Below the pieces are notes generated by a model. The model made no database searches. It worked only from the letters and a program-made list of their open reading frames with translations, and was not told where the DNA came from. A stretch of DNA of 64,000 bases from Anticarsia gemmatalis (taxonomy: Eukaryota > Arthropoda > Insecta > Lepidoptera > Erebidae), in NCBI RefSeq assembly GCF_050436995.1, contig NC_134770.1, forward strand, positions 4,598,501 through 4,662,500, written 5' to 3'. The position numbers were made by a program, and so were the translations under genes. Shown here one piece after another: positions 26,133-37,869 of this stretch (its first letter is position 1; each line of letters opens with the position of its first letter).

Positions 26133-28638
26133 ACAAATAACTTAAAAGGTGAAAAACTACAGGTATGTAAATACTATACACCTGATTGCCTGCAGCACTA
26201 GAGTTACTAAGGAGATGTTACGACGTGAACCCTTCTACGGCTTCCTTTAATTCTTGAGGTGCCATAATGGCTAGACAATTTAGTCATTACCGGGAGCTCA
26301 TTTTACCTATACTAATACATCATTGTAGTTATTTTTAAATACGAGTACAGCTAATATTTATCACGTGAGTAAAGTTGCTTTGTTTGTCAAGTGATAGATA
26401 AAAGAGTATTTGAAGTTTACACAAATAATACTTTTGTACTAGAGTTGAAGTCATGACAATTTTACATATTCGTATTTTTTAAAACTAAAAACTACTATCG
26501 TTATTTTTAACACGTAAGCACAGATTTCACCTCGTAAATAAAACAATTTACAAATTAAATCCGATTTTTATTTATTCGAATATGATTTCGAAACAACTTA
26601 TCTCGCATCCAATTCTTTCCTTTCGTCCTGGTAATTTTTCGATTGCCATCTTGTCTGCACAAATTATTTTTTAGAACGAATGCAATTTGAAATAGAAACA
26701 ATGCCAAGCAACGTTAGTCATTCGGTAAATTAGAGCCCTTACCGAAGTTCTAAAAAGACCCAATAGACCAGAATTATAACCTCAAAATGCTTGAAATAAG
26801 CTTAGAATAATAAGAGTCATGTAATATGAAGCAATGTTATTCGCGCTATTAGCAGCCAACGTCTATCTCAGGGGCAAACTTTTAAAATTTCAATCATAAA
26901 ATTGTTGTCTGGAAAAACATGGATGTTTGCACAAGTATGGTATGTTTTCTTGTTTGTTTAGTAGATGTTAAGTTTTCATATTAAATAGTGTATTAACATT
27001 GTGATTTTTAGTAAAATTTGTCAAAAATGTAATAACTGCTTTTACCTGATTGCGCAACGAAATAATTATTTCTTTTGATGTAAATACGATGAATGGCTAA
27101 ACGTCACCAGAATGTAAAAGATAAATAGGCACTATGACATTTCTACATATATCGAGCCTATGTAAACAAAATATTAATAAGCACGACACTCACATGTAGT
27201 ATTTAGTAACCTTTTGACTGTCTGTCTGTTTCAGCTTGCCTCCGAAACGGCTACTGATTTAAACCCACACGAGCCTTTGAGACAACTTCTTTCTGACAGC
27301 AACGTTAGATTAGATTTGTAGAGCCTTATACATTATCATAGTAGTCCTATAAATTGTATTGAAATAGCAAAAATAAAACATAGAAAAAGCCCAAGCCTTT
27401 CGCCATAAAGCATATTGTAGTATTTTAAATCAAGTTAGTAAGTTCTTCGTAAAAACTTGTTGAGAACTGCATTACTTTGCATTGTAAATTAATTTAACTA
27501 CTTAGTAACAACCGGAGAGAAACATTTTTATCTTACTCGCAGTTTCAAGTTTTATAATACTACGCTAGTTACCTGATGGTGTAGATAGAGGTGTATGAAA
27601 TAAACACACGCTTGGCTGATTACAATTTTTATCCTATGTAAAAGAAGAATCTCTTTTCTTTTACTGTCTGGGTACCAACGTTGCTAAATTTCTGGCTGCT
27701 ATTGGGATTATTCTATTTCTGATCAAACACTTGAAGCAGGAATTAGGCATTGGACCTTAAAAAACGTTACCAAAAATGACTGAAAAATAATAATAATTGA
27801 TCAGTAATAGCCAAATACAATAAGGAAAATTGTACAAAAAAATCACTTTGTTATAATTTGAGTAATTTTTCTCTAACTCCCTCACATTACTGTTATAGAC
27901 CACAGCTATATTTCAATAAATTTTAATCTAACGCGAAAGAGTTGCAATTTTACAAAAAATATTTTACGGACCACTAAACGTAAATACAGCGATTCTTGGA
28001 AATAAGCAAAACTGGTAGCAAGAGAATAAAAAGCATTCTACAAATATCATTTCATCCCAACCACAGTTCGAAACGAGAAAAAATCGACTAAACACAACAA
28101 AAAGTTACACCGCCGGTGAACACCTGCCCTAATTACGATCCCTAACGAGTAAGTATCAAACCTGTTTATGATAAAAATAAAACCAAATTTATACTACAAC
28201 TACCAAAGATCAATATCGACCTTATTGCAACTACTAAAAATTCAAATTAGATCGAAACATTCGTGTTTCAAATGCATTCGAAGTACAAAAATAACAAAAT
28301 TTGTGTTGCAGTTGTAAAAGTTTGGTTTGATCCGTATCTCAAAGGGATAAGGGTCAATTTTGTTTGTATTTTGTTTTTTCATATGTAAGTTAGTGTTGTT
28401 ATATTCATCTCGATTCTTATGTCTTATGTTTTTTGGACACCCGACTACTTTATAATGTCTTTTTTATTAAAACCGTATGGCGGGTTTGTTTTAGGCACTG
28501 ATGCGACTTTTAATCCAATTTCAGAATCCATTGATAAACATTTTTGATTGTGTTTTTGTATTTTTTGTGGACTGTCAGGTAGGTAAGATAAGTTTTGACA
28601 TACAAACTTTTTGTGATCTCATCGAATATACATTCAAA
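26133..28638. other. AT-rich noncoding stretch
   Basis: A family-D scrap on the minus strand lies at 27574-27640 ('gatagaggtgtatgaa'). At 27215-27260 'gactgtctgtctgtttcagc' plus 'cctccgaaacggctactg' resembles a dispersed-repeat start. No gene was recognised. Confidence 0.4.
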
Positions 28639-28699
28639 AATATATATTCTTAAAATATAAGGGTGTGTCAAACACCCTTATATTTTAAGAATATATATT
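28639..28699. repeat. Perfect 28-bp inverted repeat with a 5-base loop
   Basis: Arms at 28639-28666 and 28672-28699 are exact reverse complements; the loop is gtcaa. The arms are AT-rich apart from a gggtgt end next to the loop. There are no transposon ends or neighbouring T-run that would make it a terminator. Confidence 0.9.
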
Positions 28700-28981
28700 G
28701 CACACTGCAGTAATAAAACGTATTTCTAAGCTTCTGAATCTTCTCTATATTTCAATAAAAAAATATTTTAATACTGTTACAGACATCAAAACAATTTTAT
28801 AGCTACGAATAAAGTTTTAACATTGCTTTAACTTATTTTTAAATATATTTTTCTTGGTAGCCTTTACTTTTAAGATTTATACACACACTTTGATTAATAT
28901 ATCAAACGTGAAAATTATCAGCTGAAATTACGTAATTTATTATTTCAACATTTGATTGCTATGAATTATTTCTAAACTTAC

Positions 28982-29330
28982 CTTTATGACTTATTAAATT
29001 TATATACAGCCACAAAATCACACAAAATCCAAAACACTGTCAATCCTCCGTAAAAAAAACACTGGCCACTAACAATCCTCACACAAAAAAAATCCGTTTC
29101 AAATTAAAAACAACAAACTGTCAAAAATTCACAGTTCTATAATCAAATAAAAAAAAAGTCACACTCTATTATTTTTAATAACACACATTCACGAAAAAGT
29201 TTTTAATCGTCTTGTTTAATGCGCGAAACCCGTTGGCGCGAAACATCGACCGAGAATGTACGTCTGGTCGACCGCCTAGTTGACACCGCACTGGGTTTAC
29301 CGCCTCACAATGGCCAATGCAATACCTTGT
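28982..29330 (-). promoter_or_regulatory. Candidate promoter and untranslated first exon, minus strand
   Basis: On the minus strand the segment ends at 28982 in a perfect consensus splice donor (AAG followed by gtaagtttag). Upstream lies GT-rich sequence resembling insect 5' UTRs and then a GC-raised patch at about 29219-29330 that stands out from the AT-rich surroundings. If it is real, the exon belongs to a minus-strand gene whose first intron fills the left part of the window. No coding exon was found there, and the start site cannot be placed. This is inference from composition and one splice signal only. Confidence 0.25.
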
Positions 29331-30662
29331 TCATAAATTATTTGACATCGCTCTGTTTTCGGATGATTGTAGACTGTTCTACGTTTGTTTTCAATGGGAA
29401 AGGGTTAAGTGGTCGTATTATTATTTAAAAGGTTGCTTTATGGGATGCGGTGTTTACGTTTGTTTGGTAAGGTGTGAAAATACTGTTTGATGGTGTTGTA
29501 AGAGTATATTACAAAATGTATTACAAAAATATACTTTTTATGATTATGAAGAGTATTATCTAGATTTTTGTTTTATATCTAGTTCATAATAATGAATATT
29601 TATATTTTATTTTTATTGCGTCTATGCGCTAATGCCAGACAACAACTTTTCTCGCCGATAAAATTATTGTATGGGTGTACTGTAATCCCATTTAATTACT
29701 TTGGTAGAATTTGTTCTTATTTTTGAGGATAAGCAATGAAGCTGTAGTTTGGAGGCTTAATAGAAACTGTTCCGACTGTCGTTTGAGTGAGTGAAAATTT
29801 TGAGAATGTTAGACAGTAACCGAACTGTGTGTATAAAAAATATTTCACAAACTTGTTTTATCTTTCAGGAAAACTTAATTATAAAAAAAAAGCTGAAAGA
29901 AAATATCAATTATTTGAAACCTGAAAATCTGAAGCTATGTCAAAGTTATACATTTTCCATTAGCGGAGGTCAGACCGTGTAAATACTTGAAATCGACTGC
30001 GTCTAGTTATTCCAGTGAAAGCTGACCTCGATACGAAATATATTTTACTAAAATGGGTTGGAATATTGATACTTTGTCAGTTAACGCTTTTTTTCTAGTT
30101 ATACTAAAGTTTGTGTTTAAGGATTTAAACTTACATTCTTACAAAAATACTTATCACCAAAACACCAACTTTACTTTGACTTACCTTTGAAACGACTGGA
30201 TCGTTTTCCAATAGACTTTGAGATATAGAACGTTATCATGCAAAAAAGGTATGTTATATTTATTGCAAAAATATTTTTGGAAACTGATTCACAGACAAGA
30301 ATAATGACTTGTATCAAATTAAAGTATTTTTTTTTCTTACAAAATATTTTAAACTTAATTTTTCTTTATTCAACATACTAGCAGACTAGCAGAATAGCCA
30401 GTCTACTGCTTATTTTACTACTTAACTTTACTATTAAAAATCAGGCGTAATATTACTACGTTAAAAATAAACAACACACGTATTGTACCACAAAGAGGGC
30501 TCTCGGGAACATAACAGGTTTGATTTCTGCTTACTCCCACGCAATAACGGCGTGATATCATGTATGATACAATATCTTCAAACTTGTTGTCACGCGGATA
30601 AGCAGTGATGAACCTGATTGAAGTATACAAATTGATATTTCAATTTATAACAATATAATCGA
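29331..30662. other. AT-rich noncoding stretch
   Basis: No gene or known repeat was recognised. Confidence 0.45.
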
Positions 30663-30760
30663 CTGCTTCTATGATCGTAAGAGCATCTGACTGCTGATTA
30701 TGAAGTCTCGGATTCGATTCGCGGGCCGGGAAATTTGCTATTGGTTTTCTGGAATTTATA
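30663..30760 (+). repeat. tRNA-like SINE head
   Basis: The A-box-like tcgtaagagcatctgactgc is followed by a B-box-like 'ctcggattcgattcgcggg'. It reads like a tRNA-derived SINE head that stops before the DNA transposon at 30793. A tRNA cloverleaf does not form cleanly. Confidence 0.5.
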
Positions 30761-30792
30761 TAGAAATGAGTCTCGTTTGGGCCTTTACTATT

Positions 30793-32126
30793 CTGCCGTC
30801 GTAATCGTAAATGCAGTACTTGCAATTTCGCGGTTTCGAGAAAAACGCGGTTAAATGATTTCTTGTTATCTCTAGTCGTCTGGAAATCAAATGTATTTAA
30901 ATTTGTAACTAATACGTATATTTTATTACTATGCATTATATATTTTAATTTCAAATATTTAATTTTGGTTTAGGTTATTTATAAAGTTGACTACTGCATT
31001 TCAACCTTGTGTTACTAATGGATATTATAGCCTATCACAAAGTGAAATGCAGTATTTGTGCTTATTACTGCATTCATGTCTAGCAAATACTTTTTACTGC
31101 ATTTTGTGTTAGTAAAAGGAATAGTAAAGTCAAAATAAATACTATTATATACATGCAGTACAAAATATTTTAGACCCTTGAATTTAGGATAGTGTGTAAA
31201 AATAAAAAAAAAAAAATTCGAATACTTTTATTTAGAGACCTTCACAAGGTCTAGTAGGCTTTTAATCATATAAACTTATAAAACAATCAACATTCATATA
31301 ATCAACGTTATGCTTCAAACGGGACTGCTGCTCCCGATTACAAACAAAAACAAATAGGGATCTCAGCTCCCACCTAAAAACTAAAACAATAAAGAACTTA
31401 GAGCTAATAATGGCACTTTGTAAGTCTTAAAATGTATTAATTTAAATGCAAGTTCAGTCTTTACTCATCACAATCATCTACATCTAAAATATTAACTAGA
31501 TCAATTGAATTGTCATTGGTATGCAAGTTTTACCAAAATGGTAGTCTATTTTCTGGAATAACTCTAGTGAGCGTTGAAATAATTGCAGATTTTCTAGCTT
31601 CAGTGATACCCCTAGGACTTGAATTTTGTATGGGATCGGGAATTGAATGAGACTTTATGTGTTTCATTTTTAGGAACCCTATTTCTCGGAGTTCACCATC
31701 ATGTTCGGTCTTTACAAATAAATTAAAATTATTCCTACGCACCTCGACGCTAACAATATCTTTCAAATATATCCGATTTGTGCTCTTTTTCAATTTATGC
31801 TGCGATGAATGATCAATATACTTGTAAAAATCAGTAACTTCCATGGGTTTCACTGTTACTTTTCCGGAATTAGCATTTTTAATTAGTATTTCGAGTATTA
31901 TTACTGCATTTTATCCTAGTTCATGTTCATTACTGCATTTATATTAACAAGTAGCGAACAAATTCATGCAAATACTGCATTATTAACTAGTTTTTCATTG
32001 ATTTCTAAGTATTTTTTTCATTTATTTTTTTACTCAATAGTAAGATACGTGTCTTAAAACGTCATTTCGATAAAAATATCAATTTTGCAAAAATGTCGAT
32101 TACTGCATTCTTCATTACGACGGCAG
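30793..32126 (-). mobile_element. Class II DNA transposon, non-autonomous or decayed
   Basis: The ends are inverted: the left end begins ctgccgtcgtaat and then has aatgcagta, and the reverse complement of the right end reads the same with a few differences between the two blocks. The element is flanked by tatt at 30789-30792 and at 32127-32130, a 4-base target duplication. Near both ends the motif tactgca(tt) recurs about ten times in both orientations, as expected of transposase binding sites. A minus-strand frame (31530-31911) is the only coding trace, with an AATAAA on the minus strand near 31230. Length is about 1.33 kb. The superfamily is not identified; a 4-base duplication is compatible with Sola-type elements among others. 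Confidence 0.7.
31530..31911 (-). pseudogene. Transposon-encoded protein, C-terminal fragment
   Basis: The frame is open from a stop near 31908 and gives about 107 residues from a GTG codon or about 100 from the ATG just after it. A Phe-Tyr-rich start and a basic middle with alternating hydrophobic residues (IVSVEVRRNNFNLFVKTEHD) can be seen, but no DDE triad, zinc finger or other domain. The frame ends in PFW and a TAA, after which the same frame stays open for about 22 more codons, acidic, to a TAA at 31461-31463, so the first TAA is probably a nonsense mutation. From its place inside the inverted ends I infer it is the tail of the transposon's own protein. Its family was not recognised with certainty. 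Confidence 0.5.
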
Positions 32127-32160
32127 TATTGTTGAAACTTTATTTCCTTTTTTTTTATCC

Positions 32161-32454
32161 TATTATAGTTTCACTGCTGGGCAAGGCTCTCCTCCCGTAA
32201 TGAGTGAGGGGTTAGGCCTTGAGTCCACCACGCTGGCCAAGTGCGGGTTAGAGACTTTGCATGCCCTCAATAAATGTATTAAACAAATTTTAGGCATGCA
32301 AGGTTTCCTTATGATGTTATCCTTCACCGTTGGAGCTTCTGATAATTATTTCTGATACACACATGACTTCAAAAAGTCATTCGCGTGTTGTCTCGGGTTC
32401 GAACCTGCCACTACTTGTGGAGGTGTCAACTTATAACACTCGGCTATCACTGCT
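32161..32454 (-). repeat. tRNA-SINE family B, near full length
   Basis: On the minus strand the head has A-box agtgatagccgagtg and B-box caggttcgaacccgag, the body has the complement of 'tgataattatttctgatac' and 'tttaggcatgcaaggtttcc', and the 3' part has cttgcccagcagtg. The head resembles a leucine- or serine-type tRNA start. It lies 35 bases from the DNA transposon. Confidence 0.8.
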
Positions 32455-32749
32455 AAATGTCTTTTGCATTATATACTAAAACTTACTGATCTATAATCTA
32501 ACCCAATTACCGTACAAAAGGGTCAACAGTGATCACAGGGTGTTCCCACCATGGGAAGAGAACACCATTGATATGAAACAATGATGGGAACAGTGTACCG
32601 CTCGTCAAGGTCACGCGAGGTATTCAGATCACACAGTTACTGAGCTACTTGTGTTCTGATTGTCTGATAAATGGAGGTTGATTGATGGTACTTTATTTTT
32701 AACCTTTTACTGTATCACTACACTACAAGAGAAGCGCGTGGTTTAACTA

Positions 32750-32872
32750 ATAACAGCCGCGCCGATTGATCTCTGAGGTTAAGCTACACTTGCCGAGGTT
32801 GTCCTGTGGATGGGTGACCATTTTATACATATGGAGTTCCTCCATGTTTTGGAAGGCACGTTAATTTGCGGG
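32750..32872 (+). repeat. 5S-derived SINE, partial copy
   Basis: 'ctgaggttaagct' followed by tggatgggtgacca keeps the order of the 5S internal promoter. The body ends at 'ttggaaggcacgttaa', matching the 10263 element. The tail is lost next to the family B SINE. Confidence 0.65.
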
Positions 32873-32906
32873 TTAAAAGAATTTTTAGACATGTAAGGTA
32901 GGAAAT

Positions 32907-33160
32907 CCCGCTATCCTACTCCTGGGCAAGGCTATTCTACCAAATGGAAGGAGCGGTTAGGAATTGAGTCCATCACGTTTGCGAAGTGCGGGTTAGGGAC
33001 TTCACATGCTCCCAAGAAATGCAATTTTTAGGCATGCAAGATTTCATTACCATGTCTTTCTTCTTTGCTAACTTCGAAAAAGAAACATCATTGTAGTGTT
33101 GCCTCGGGTTCGAACGTCGACTTCTTACGAGTACACTTAAACCACTCGGCTGTCACTGTT
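32907..33160 (-). repeat. tRNA-SINE family B, diverged copy
   Basis: It has the same layout as 32161-32454 but is more decayed. The head end reads 'cactcggctgtcactgtt' on the plus strand and the 3' end 'cctactcctgggcaaggc'. The 61-codon frame at 33065 lies in this SINE and is not a gene. Confidence 0.7.
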
Positions 33161-33606
33161 ATTTACTTTATAGGCGAAGTATTAATTACTGGGTTTATAA
33201 TTTTAGCTTATTATACCCGAAAGTGTAAGGCAGTGGTTTACAAAATATAAAATCTTTGTCATCCTATTTAAATATTAGTCCCACGTGAGAGATGAGTCTA
33301 CGGGCACAGACCGGACACGCTATCAAAATATTATTGAGACGCGAACCTTGTGAACTGTAGCATAGACACAACATCGTCTGTACCACCGAGAGGTAGGCTG
33401 TATTTAAAATCTCATCTTTAAACAAAATATATATTAGCTGAATCTTTCAGAAGGTATTATGGACAGTATTAGGGCCTAATCAACCGTAATAACAAGCCTA
33501 CAACTTATAGTACTTATGATAAAGAGAAATGCATGCTCTACATTAAAAACTTATATGCTAATTAATTTCATTTAAAAACAACAAATATTAAAATGGTTAT
33601 ATATCT
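33161..33606. other. AT-rich noncoding stretch
   Basis: Nothing recognisable was seen. Confidence 0.4.
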
Positions 33607-33728
33607 GACAACCAGTGTTGCCGAGGTTGTCTTGTCTAGGCTTGCTTAAAATACTGGTATTCAGCTGCGCCTGATGAGACTGGAAGCCGTTACTAATATA
33701 GTTGGAAGAGAGGCTTTGATTGGTTCAT
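33607..33728 (-). repeat. Family C repeat fragment
   Basis: 'aaaatactggtattcagctg', then gagactggaagcc and 'atatagttggaagagaggct' is the complement of the family C order. The 3' part is degraded. Confidence 0.6.
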
Positions 33729-34284
33729 TTGATATCAATACTCATTCATTTAACAAGCTATTTATTTTCAAAAACTTATAATCAAAACATATCGTCTCAA
33801 TAAAGCACCGAACGTCCGATAATCATCTAATCTCCTAATCCATTGATTTGGTCAACTTAATAGAGATATTTATTAATTACATACGCAGTCACGACCTAAC
33901 GTATCGGTTGATTTAATTCTAATTACTTCTCGATCTGATGTATTTTATATAATTAATTTGTACTTTATCATTTTGTTGTACACGGTTAGACTAGTTTTGG
34001 GTTAGGCGTGTTGCAAACGAAGATTTCGTTTTAATTTTGGTCAATTTTTAAAACGATTGGGTTATACTCGTGGTTGCGCTTAACTAAATGTAGCCTGCCA
34101 TTGTTTTTCATTGGTAGGTAAATGTGGAGCTACAGCTCAGCTGATTTTGTACACATCTATAATATAATATACATTATATTTATCACTGACGTCCTAAAGT
34201 CAGACAAACAAAAACATTTTGACATGTTTTATATTTGTTAGGGATTTTTTGTCGTGTATTGTTATTTTATTGTTTGTGTTTAGT

Positions 34285-34450
34285 TACTGATATAACGATG
34301 CCGAGATTGAAGACATTTGACGTGCCCTCCAAAGCACGAAGACGGCTCAGAAGTAGAGTTAGCTGTAATGCTACCTGCCTCTAGTTATGCAATGTCCACG
34401 TTGAAGGTTACTTAACTCGATCGAACTGATCGTTTACCGATCATTGAAAA
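34285..34450 (-). repeat. 5S-derived SINE, diverged copy
   Basis: On the minus strand it reads gatcggtaaacgatc, gagttaagtaacc, 'caacgtggacattgcat' and 'gtgctttggagggcacgtc', in the order of the 10263 element. The 5S-like part is more diverged than in the other copies. Confidence 0.6.
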
Positions 34451-36532
34451 CTTCAAGTGATGAAAAACAAGGCTCTATGATAATCATACGATTGTAAAAC
34501 AAGACAGTGTAACTAGGTTCTAATGGGAAAGTAACATGCCCTGCAGTGCACAATGTTGCAAATTGTAACTAAGTGAACCAAGTTAACGCTTTGAAGAAAG
34601 TAAGTACCTAATAATTTATTCTTTGTGCAGTAATGAGAGGCTATTGACAACAACATACTGTAACTGCTAAAAAATATAGTGTGTAATGTATTTGTGTGAA
34701 TTCCATTATGGCGTTGAAAATGTCGCCGATTATCATGAATGTAACGATAGCTTGATTTTAAGTAAAAGCTACTAATATATCAAGTAAAACCAAACGCTAC
34801 ATTTATATAGTATTTGAGAAAGACCGTTTTGTCAATTTTTATAGCCAATATCAACAACACCAAACTTTTAGTTGAAACTTTACAATCTGCTCTTTACAAT
34901 ATGTTATTGGTGTATACCTATAGCTTGGATTATTTTTTCCTGTACCAGTGTATTGTGCAATATTTTAGTCATTATTAACAACTATCACGTAATTCTGTAA
35001 AACAATAAGTGTAGAAATCACTGTAGTCAAATATGGGTAGAATAATTATAGTAAGAACAATTTGATGCAAGCCGCAAAATTATGTTAAAAAATGTTTGCC
35101 TCGATTCTGCAGACAGCCTTATATTACAAATACTATTTTATATTTGGTTGTTCATTAACGTAAAGCTACAAACTACTGGCTTAATTACCACTGTAATTAG
35201 AGTAAGAGCATATATCTTAGCGCCGCGACCATTAAAGGGCCGACAGAGATTATAGAACGGGTTTTTTTACTTGTTTTTATTAGAAGAGTGAAGTAGATTT
35301 AAGTCCGTTGGTTTTAGATTGACATTAATATCGAAGAAATATGTGATATTGTGATGATTTTTAGTACAATAATGAAATTCAAAAGAATAAATATAAGTTT
35401 TGTGTGAGCAAGTTGTCATCATTTACTTTTTTGACAGATTTTTTGTTGGTAGAATTTGGTGTTACCAGTCTTTTAACATCTCAGCTGGTTTTCGCTGTTA
35501 TGGTGATTGGTTTACAGATGGATGACATTAGTAATCGTTTCTGTGGAAAAACTGATAGTGTCTGAATCTTCAAACTTAAAGGTTATACTAGTGTACTTTA
35601 TTGTAGGTACGAAGCTTAGGTCATCGTATCGCATCGTATATCGACATAACACAATGAATGTCCTTAATGGTAAAGTGCATACAAGCTTAGTAAGCAAAGT
35701 AAATATAATCTAAAAAATCATACAATTTCTACATTCTCAAGTTAATTCTAAACATGCAAATTCAGTTTAAATTCTAAACAAAATAAATAAATTAGACCTC
35801 ACTAGATTCCGTTCTAAATACACACCACGTTCACAAAAACAAGCTACACAAGTGATTCCAGACGCAATCATTCACTGCCTATCACTTACAACTATTCTTG
35901 TGTATGCAGACTTATTGGCGAGATCAATGTATGTTCATACTGATTGATATATCACTACAAACATAATTAAAACGTAATTCCCTTGCGTTTGTCTGTTTGA
36001 TCGTGAAAAACTTAAAATTTATTGAACGGGTTTTCATGCGGTTGTTGCCAATAGATAGCTTAATTCTAGGAGAAGGTGTAAGAGTATAGTTCTAACATTC
36101 TAGCAAATTTTAAGGTAAGCAAAGTGGTTTTCTTTGCATTATATTACTTTTGAGTACTATATTTCATAATAGGAATAAATAAAGTTACATAATGGAACAT
36201 ATTTTTTTCAAAGGCCGTTTTGGTACGTAAAGTACATTTGTAAATTGTAAAGAACCATTAGAATTAAATATTCATATTCATTTAGTTCCATATTTATAAC
36301 TTCTTCAACACGTTAACAAATCATTCACTGTAACATTTAGCTTCAACTTTCTATTCTTGTACTACCAAGTATTTTCAGCTTCAGCTGCAGACTGCACGGT
36401 TCGGCCTAGGTTATTTTAGTTTTGTTCATCTGTTCGCCTTTGAAACAGCTTCAAACGGCGGTTTTGTATTAGAAATAGATATGTTATTTTCTAAGACTAT
36501 TCTTACTCTACACTCTTAGCTTATGCTTAATT
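34451..36532. other. AT-rich noncoding stretch
   Basis: No gene or known repeat was recognised. Overlapping 60-68 codon frames on both strands at 35.5-35.7 kb have no protein-like features. Confidence 0.45.
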
Positions 36533-36536
36533 TACT

Positions 36537-36877
36537 TAAAGGCATTAGAGTAGGAGAAACGCCATCGTATTGGGATTCGTCTGTCATTTTGACGTGGGTA
36601 ATAGGGCGAAGAGACCAGGGCTTGTTAAGTCACAAGATAGTCCATAATATCATTATCACTCGTTAACTAAATCACTAATTAATGTCCAACATTCAGAATT
36701 ATAAAGGATAGTAATGATCTAACTCGATTAACATTCCACCACAACACGTGGGTGCGTGCGCCACCATGACCACCCAATTCTCTAATAATGGCCGCCTCCC
36801 CAGCGCTCGGTGTTATGTCTTATGTCAACGGTCACTAGCCAGCATTTAAAACCAACAAAAAGGTTGACGCGCCTACA
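36537..36877 (-). repeat. LTR (3' LTR in element orientation)
   Basis: On the minus strand it begins TGTAGGCGCG and ends CCTTTA. It matches 39299-39639 at every base I compared (offset 2762). Confidence 0.9.
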
Positions 36878-37124
36878 CGGCCAACCCTGACTGTAGCACG
36901 TCCTCGTGCGATTAGTAGTCTCGTACAGAATCATCCGAAAGATTACACGTATTAGTTTCAGTACATTCACGTATATTGTGAGCTCGTCCATGCCTGACAC
37001 AAAGCCAATTTGATAACTCAATTCGGGGTGCAATATTCTCACGACTACAATACGCATCACTGAGACATGGACCGGACGCATTAAGACCCTGGTGCACGTG
37101 ACCTTTCCGACCTTTAGACAATCG

Positions 37125-37740
37125 TATAGACATAGCATGGACCGGGCGCATAGAGCCCCTTCAACCAGCCAACTAGAGTTACAAGGCGTGGACCGGGCGC
37201 ATAGAGCCCCTTCAACCATTCAGCTACAGTTACAAGGCGTGGACCGGGCGCATAGAGCCCTTTCAACCAGCCAACTACAGTTACAAGGCGTGGACCGGGC
37301 GTGCAGAGCCCTTTCGACCAGCCGACCACAGATACAAGGCGTGGACCGGGCGCATAGAGCCCTTTCGACCAACCACCACAGATACAAGGCGTGGACCGGG
37401 CGTGCAGAGCCCTTTCGACCAGCCGACCACAATACACAACTTCATGGCGTGGACCGGGCGCATAGGGCCCCTTCGACCAGCCGATCACAATACACAACTT
37501 CATGGCGTGGACCGGGCGTACAGAGCCCCTTCGACCAGCCGATCACAATACACAACTTCATGGCGTGGACCGGGCGTACAGAGCCCCTTCGACCAGCCGA
37601 TCACAATACACAACTTCATGGCGTGGACCGGGCGTACAGAGCCCTTACGACCAGCCGATCACAATACACAACTTCATGGCGTGGACCGGGCGTACAGAGC
37701 CCCTTACCGACCAGCCAACCTTAGCCATGGTCCGGGCGCA
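37125..37740. repeat. Minisatellite with 51-base then 58-base units
   Basis: Each unit starts with the anchor accgggcg. Anchors fall at 37141, 37192, 37243, 37294, 37345, 37395, 37453, 37511, 37569, 37627 and 37685. The steps are 51, 51, 51, 51, 50 and then 58 five times. Both unit types share 'gagccc...tcgaccagcc' and end in gcgtgg; the longer type has an insert with 'aatacacaacttcat'. The 51-base units are in frame, so long open frames occur on both strands (up to 210 codons); these are by-products of the repeat. The array lies inside the LTR element, where pol should continue. Confidence 0.9.
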
Positions 37741-37869
37741 CTAGGCCCATGCCGACCATTTATCCGAGCGTGATTTAAGCGTCCCAGGCCTTTCAAATCA
37801 GCCATTACAATAACATAGACGTAATTCAGGCGTATGAAACCTTTACAATCGGTCTTTCTGTTCGTCAAC

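Noticed and set aside
29219..29428. 69-codon plus-strand gene
   Set aside because: There is no domain or splice context on the plus strand; the GC-raised patch fits better as a minus-strand promoter/UTR candidate.
37092..37773. Long open frames on both strands (up to 210 codons) as protein genes
   Set aside because: They are direct translations of the minisatellite units inside a dead LTR element and exist in several frames at once.
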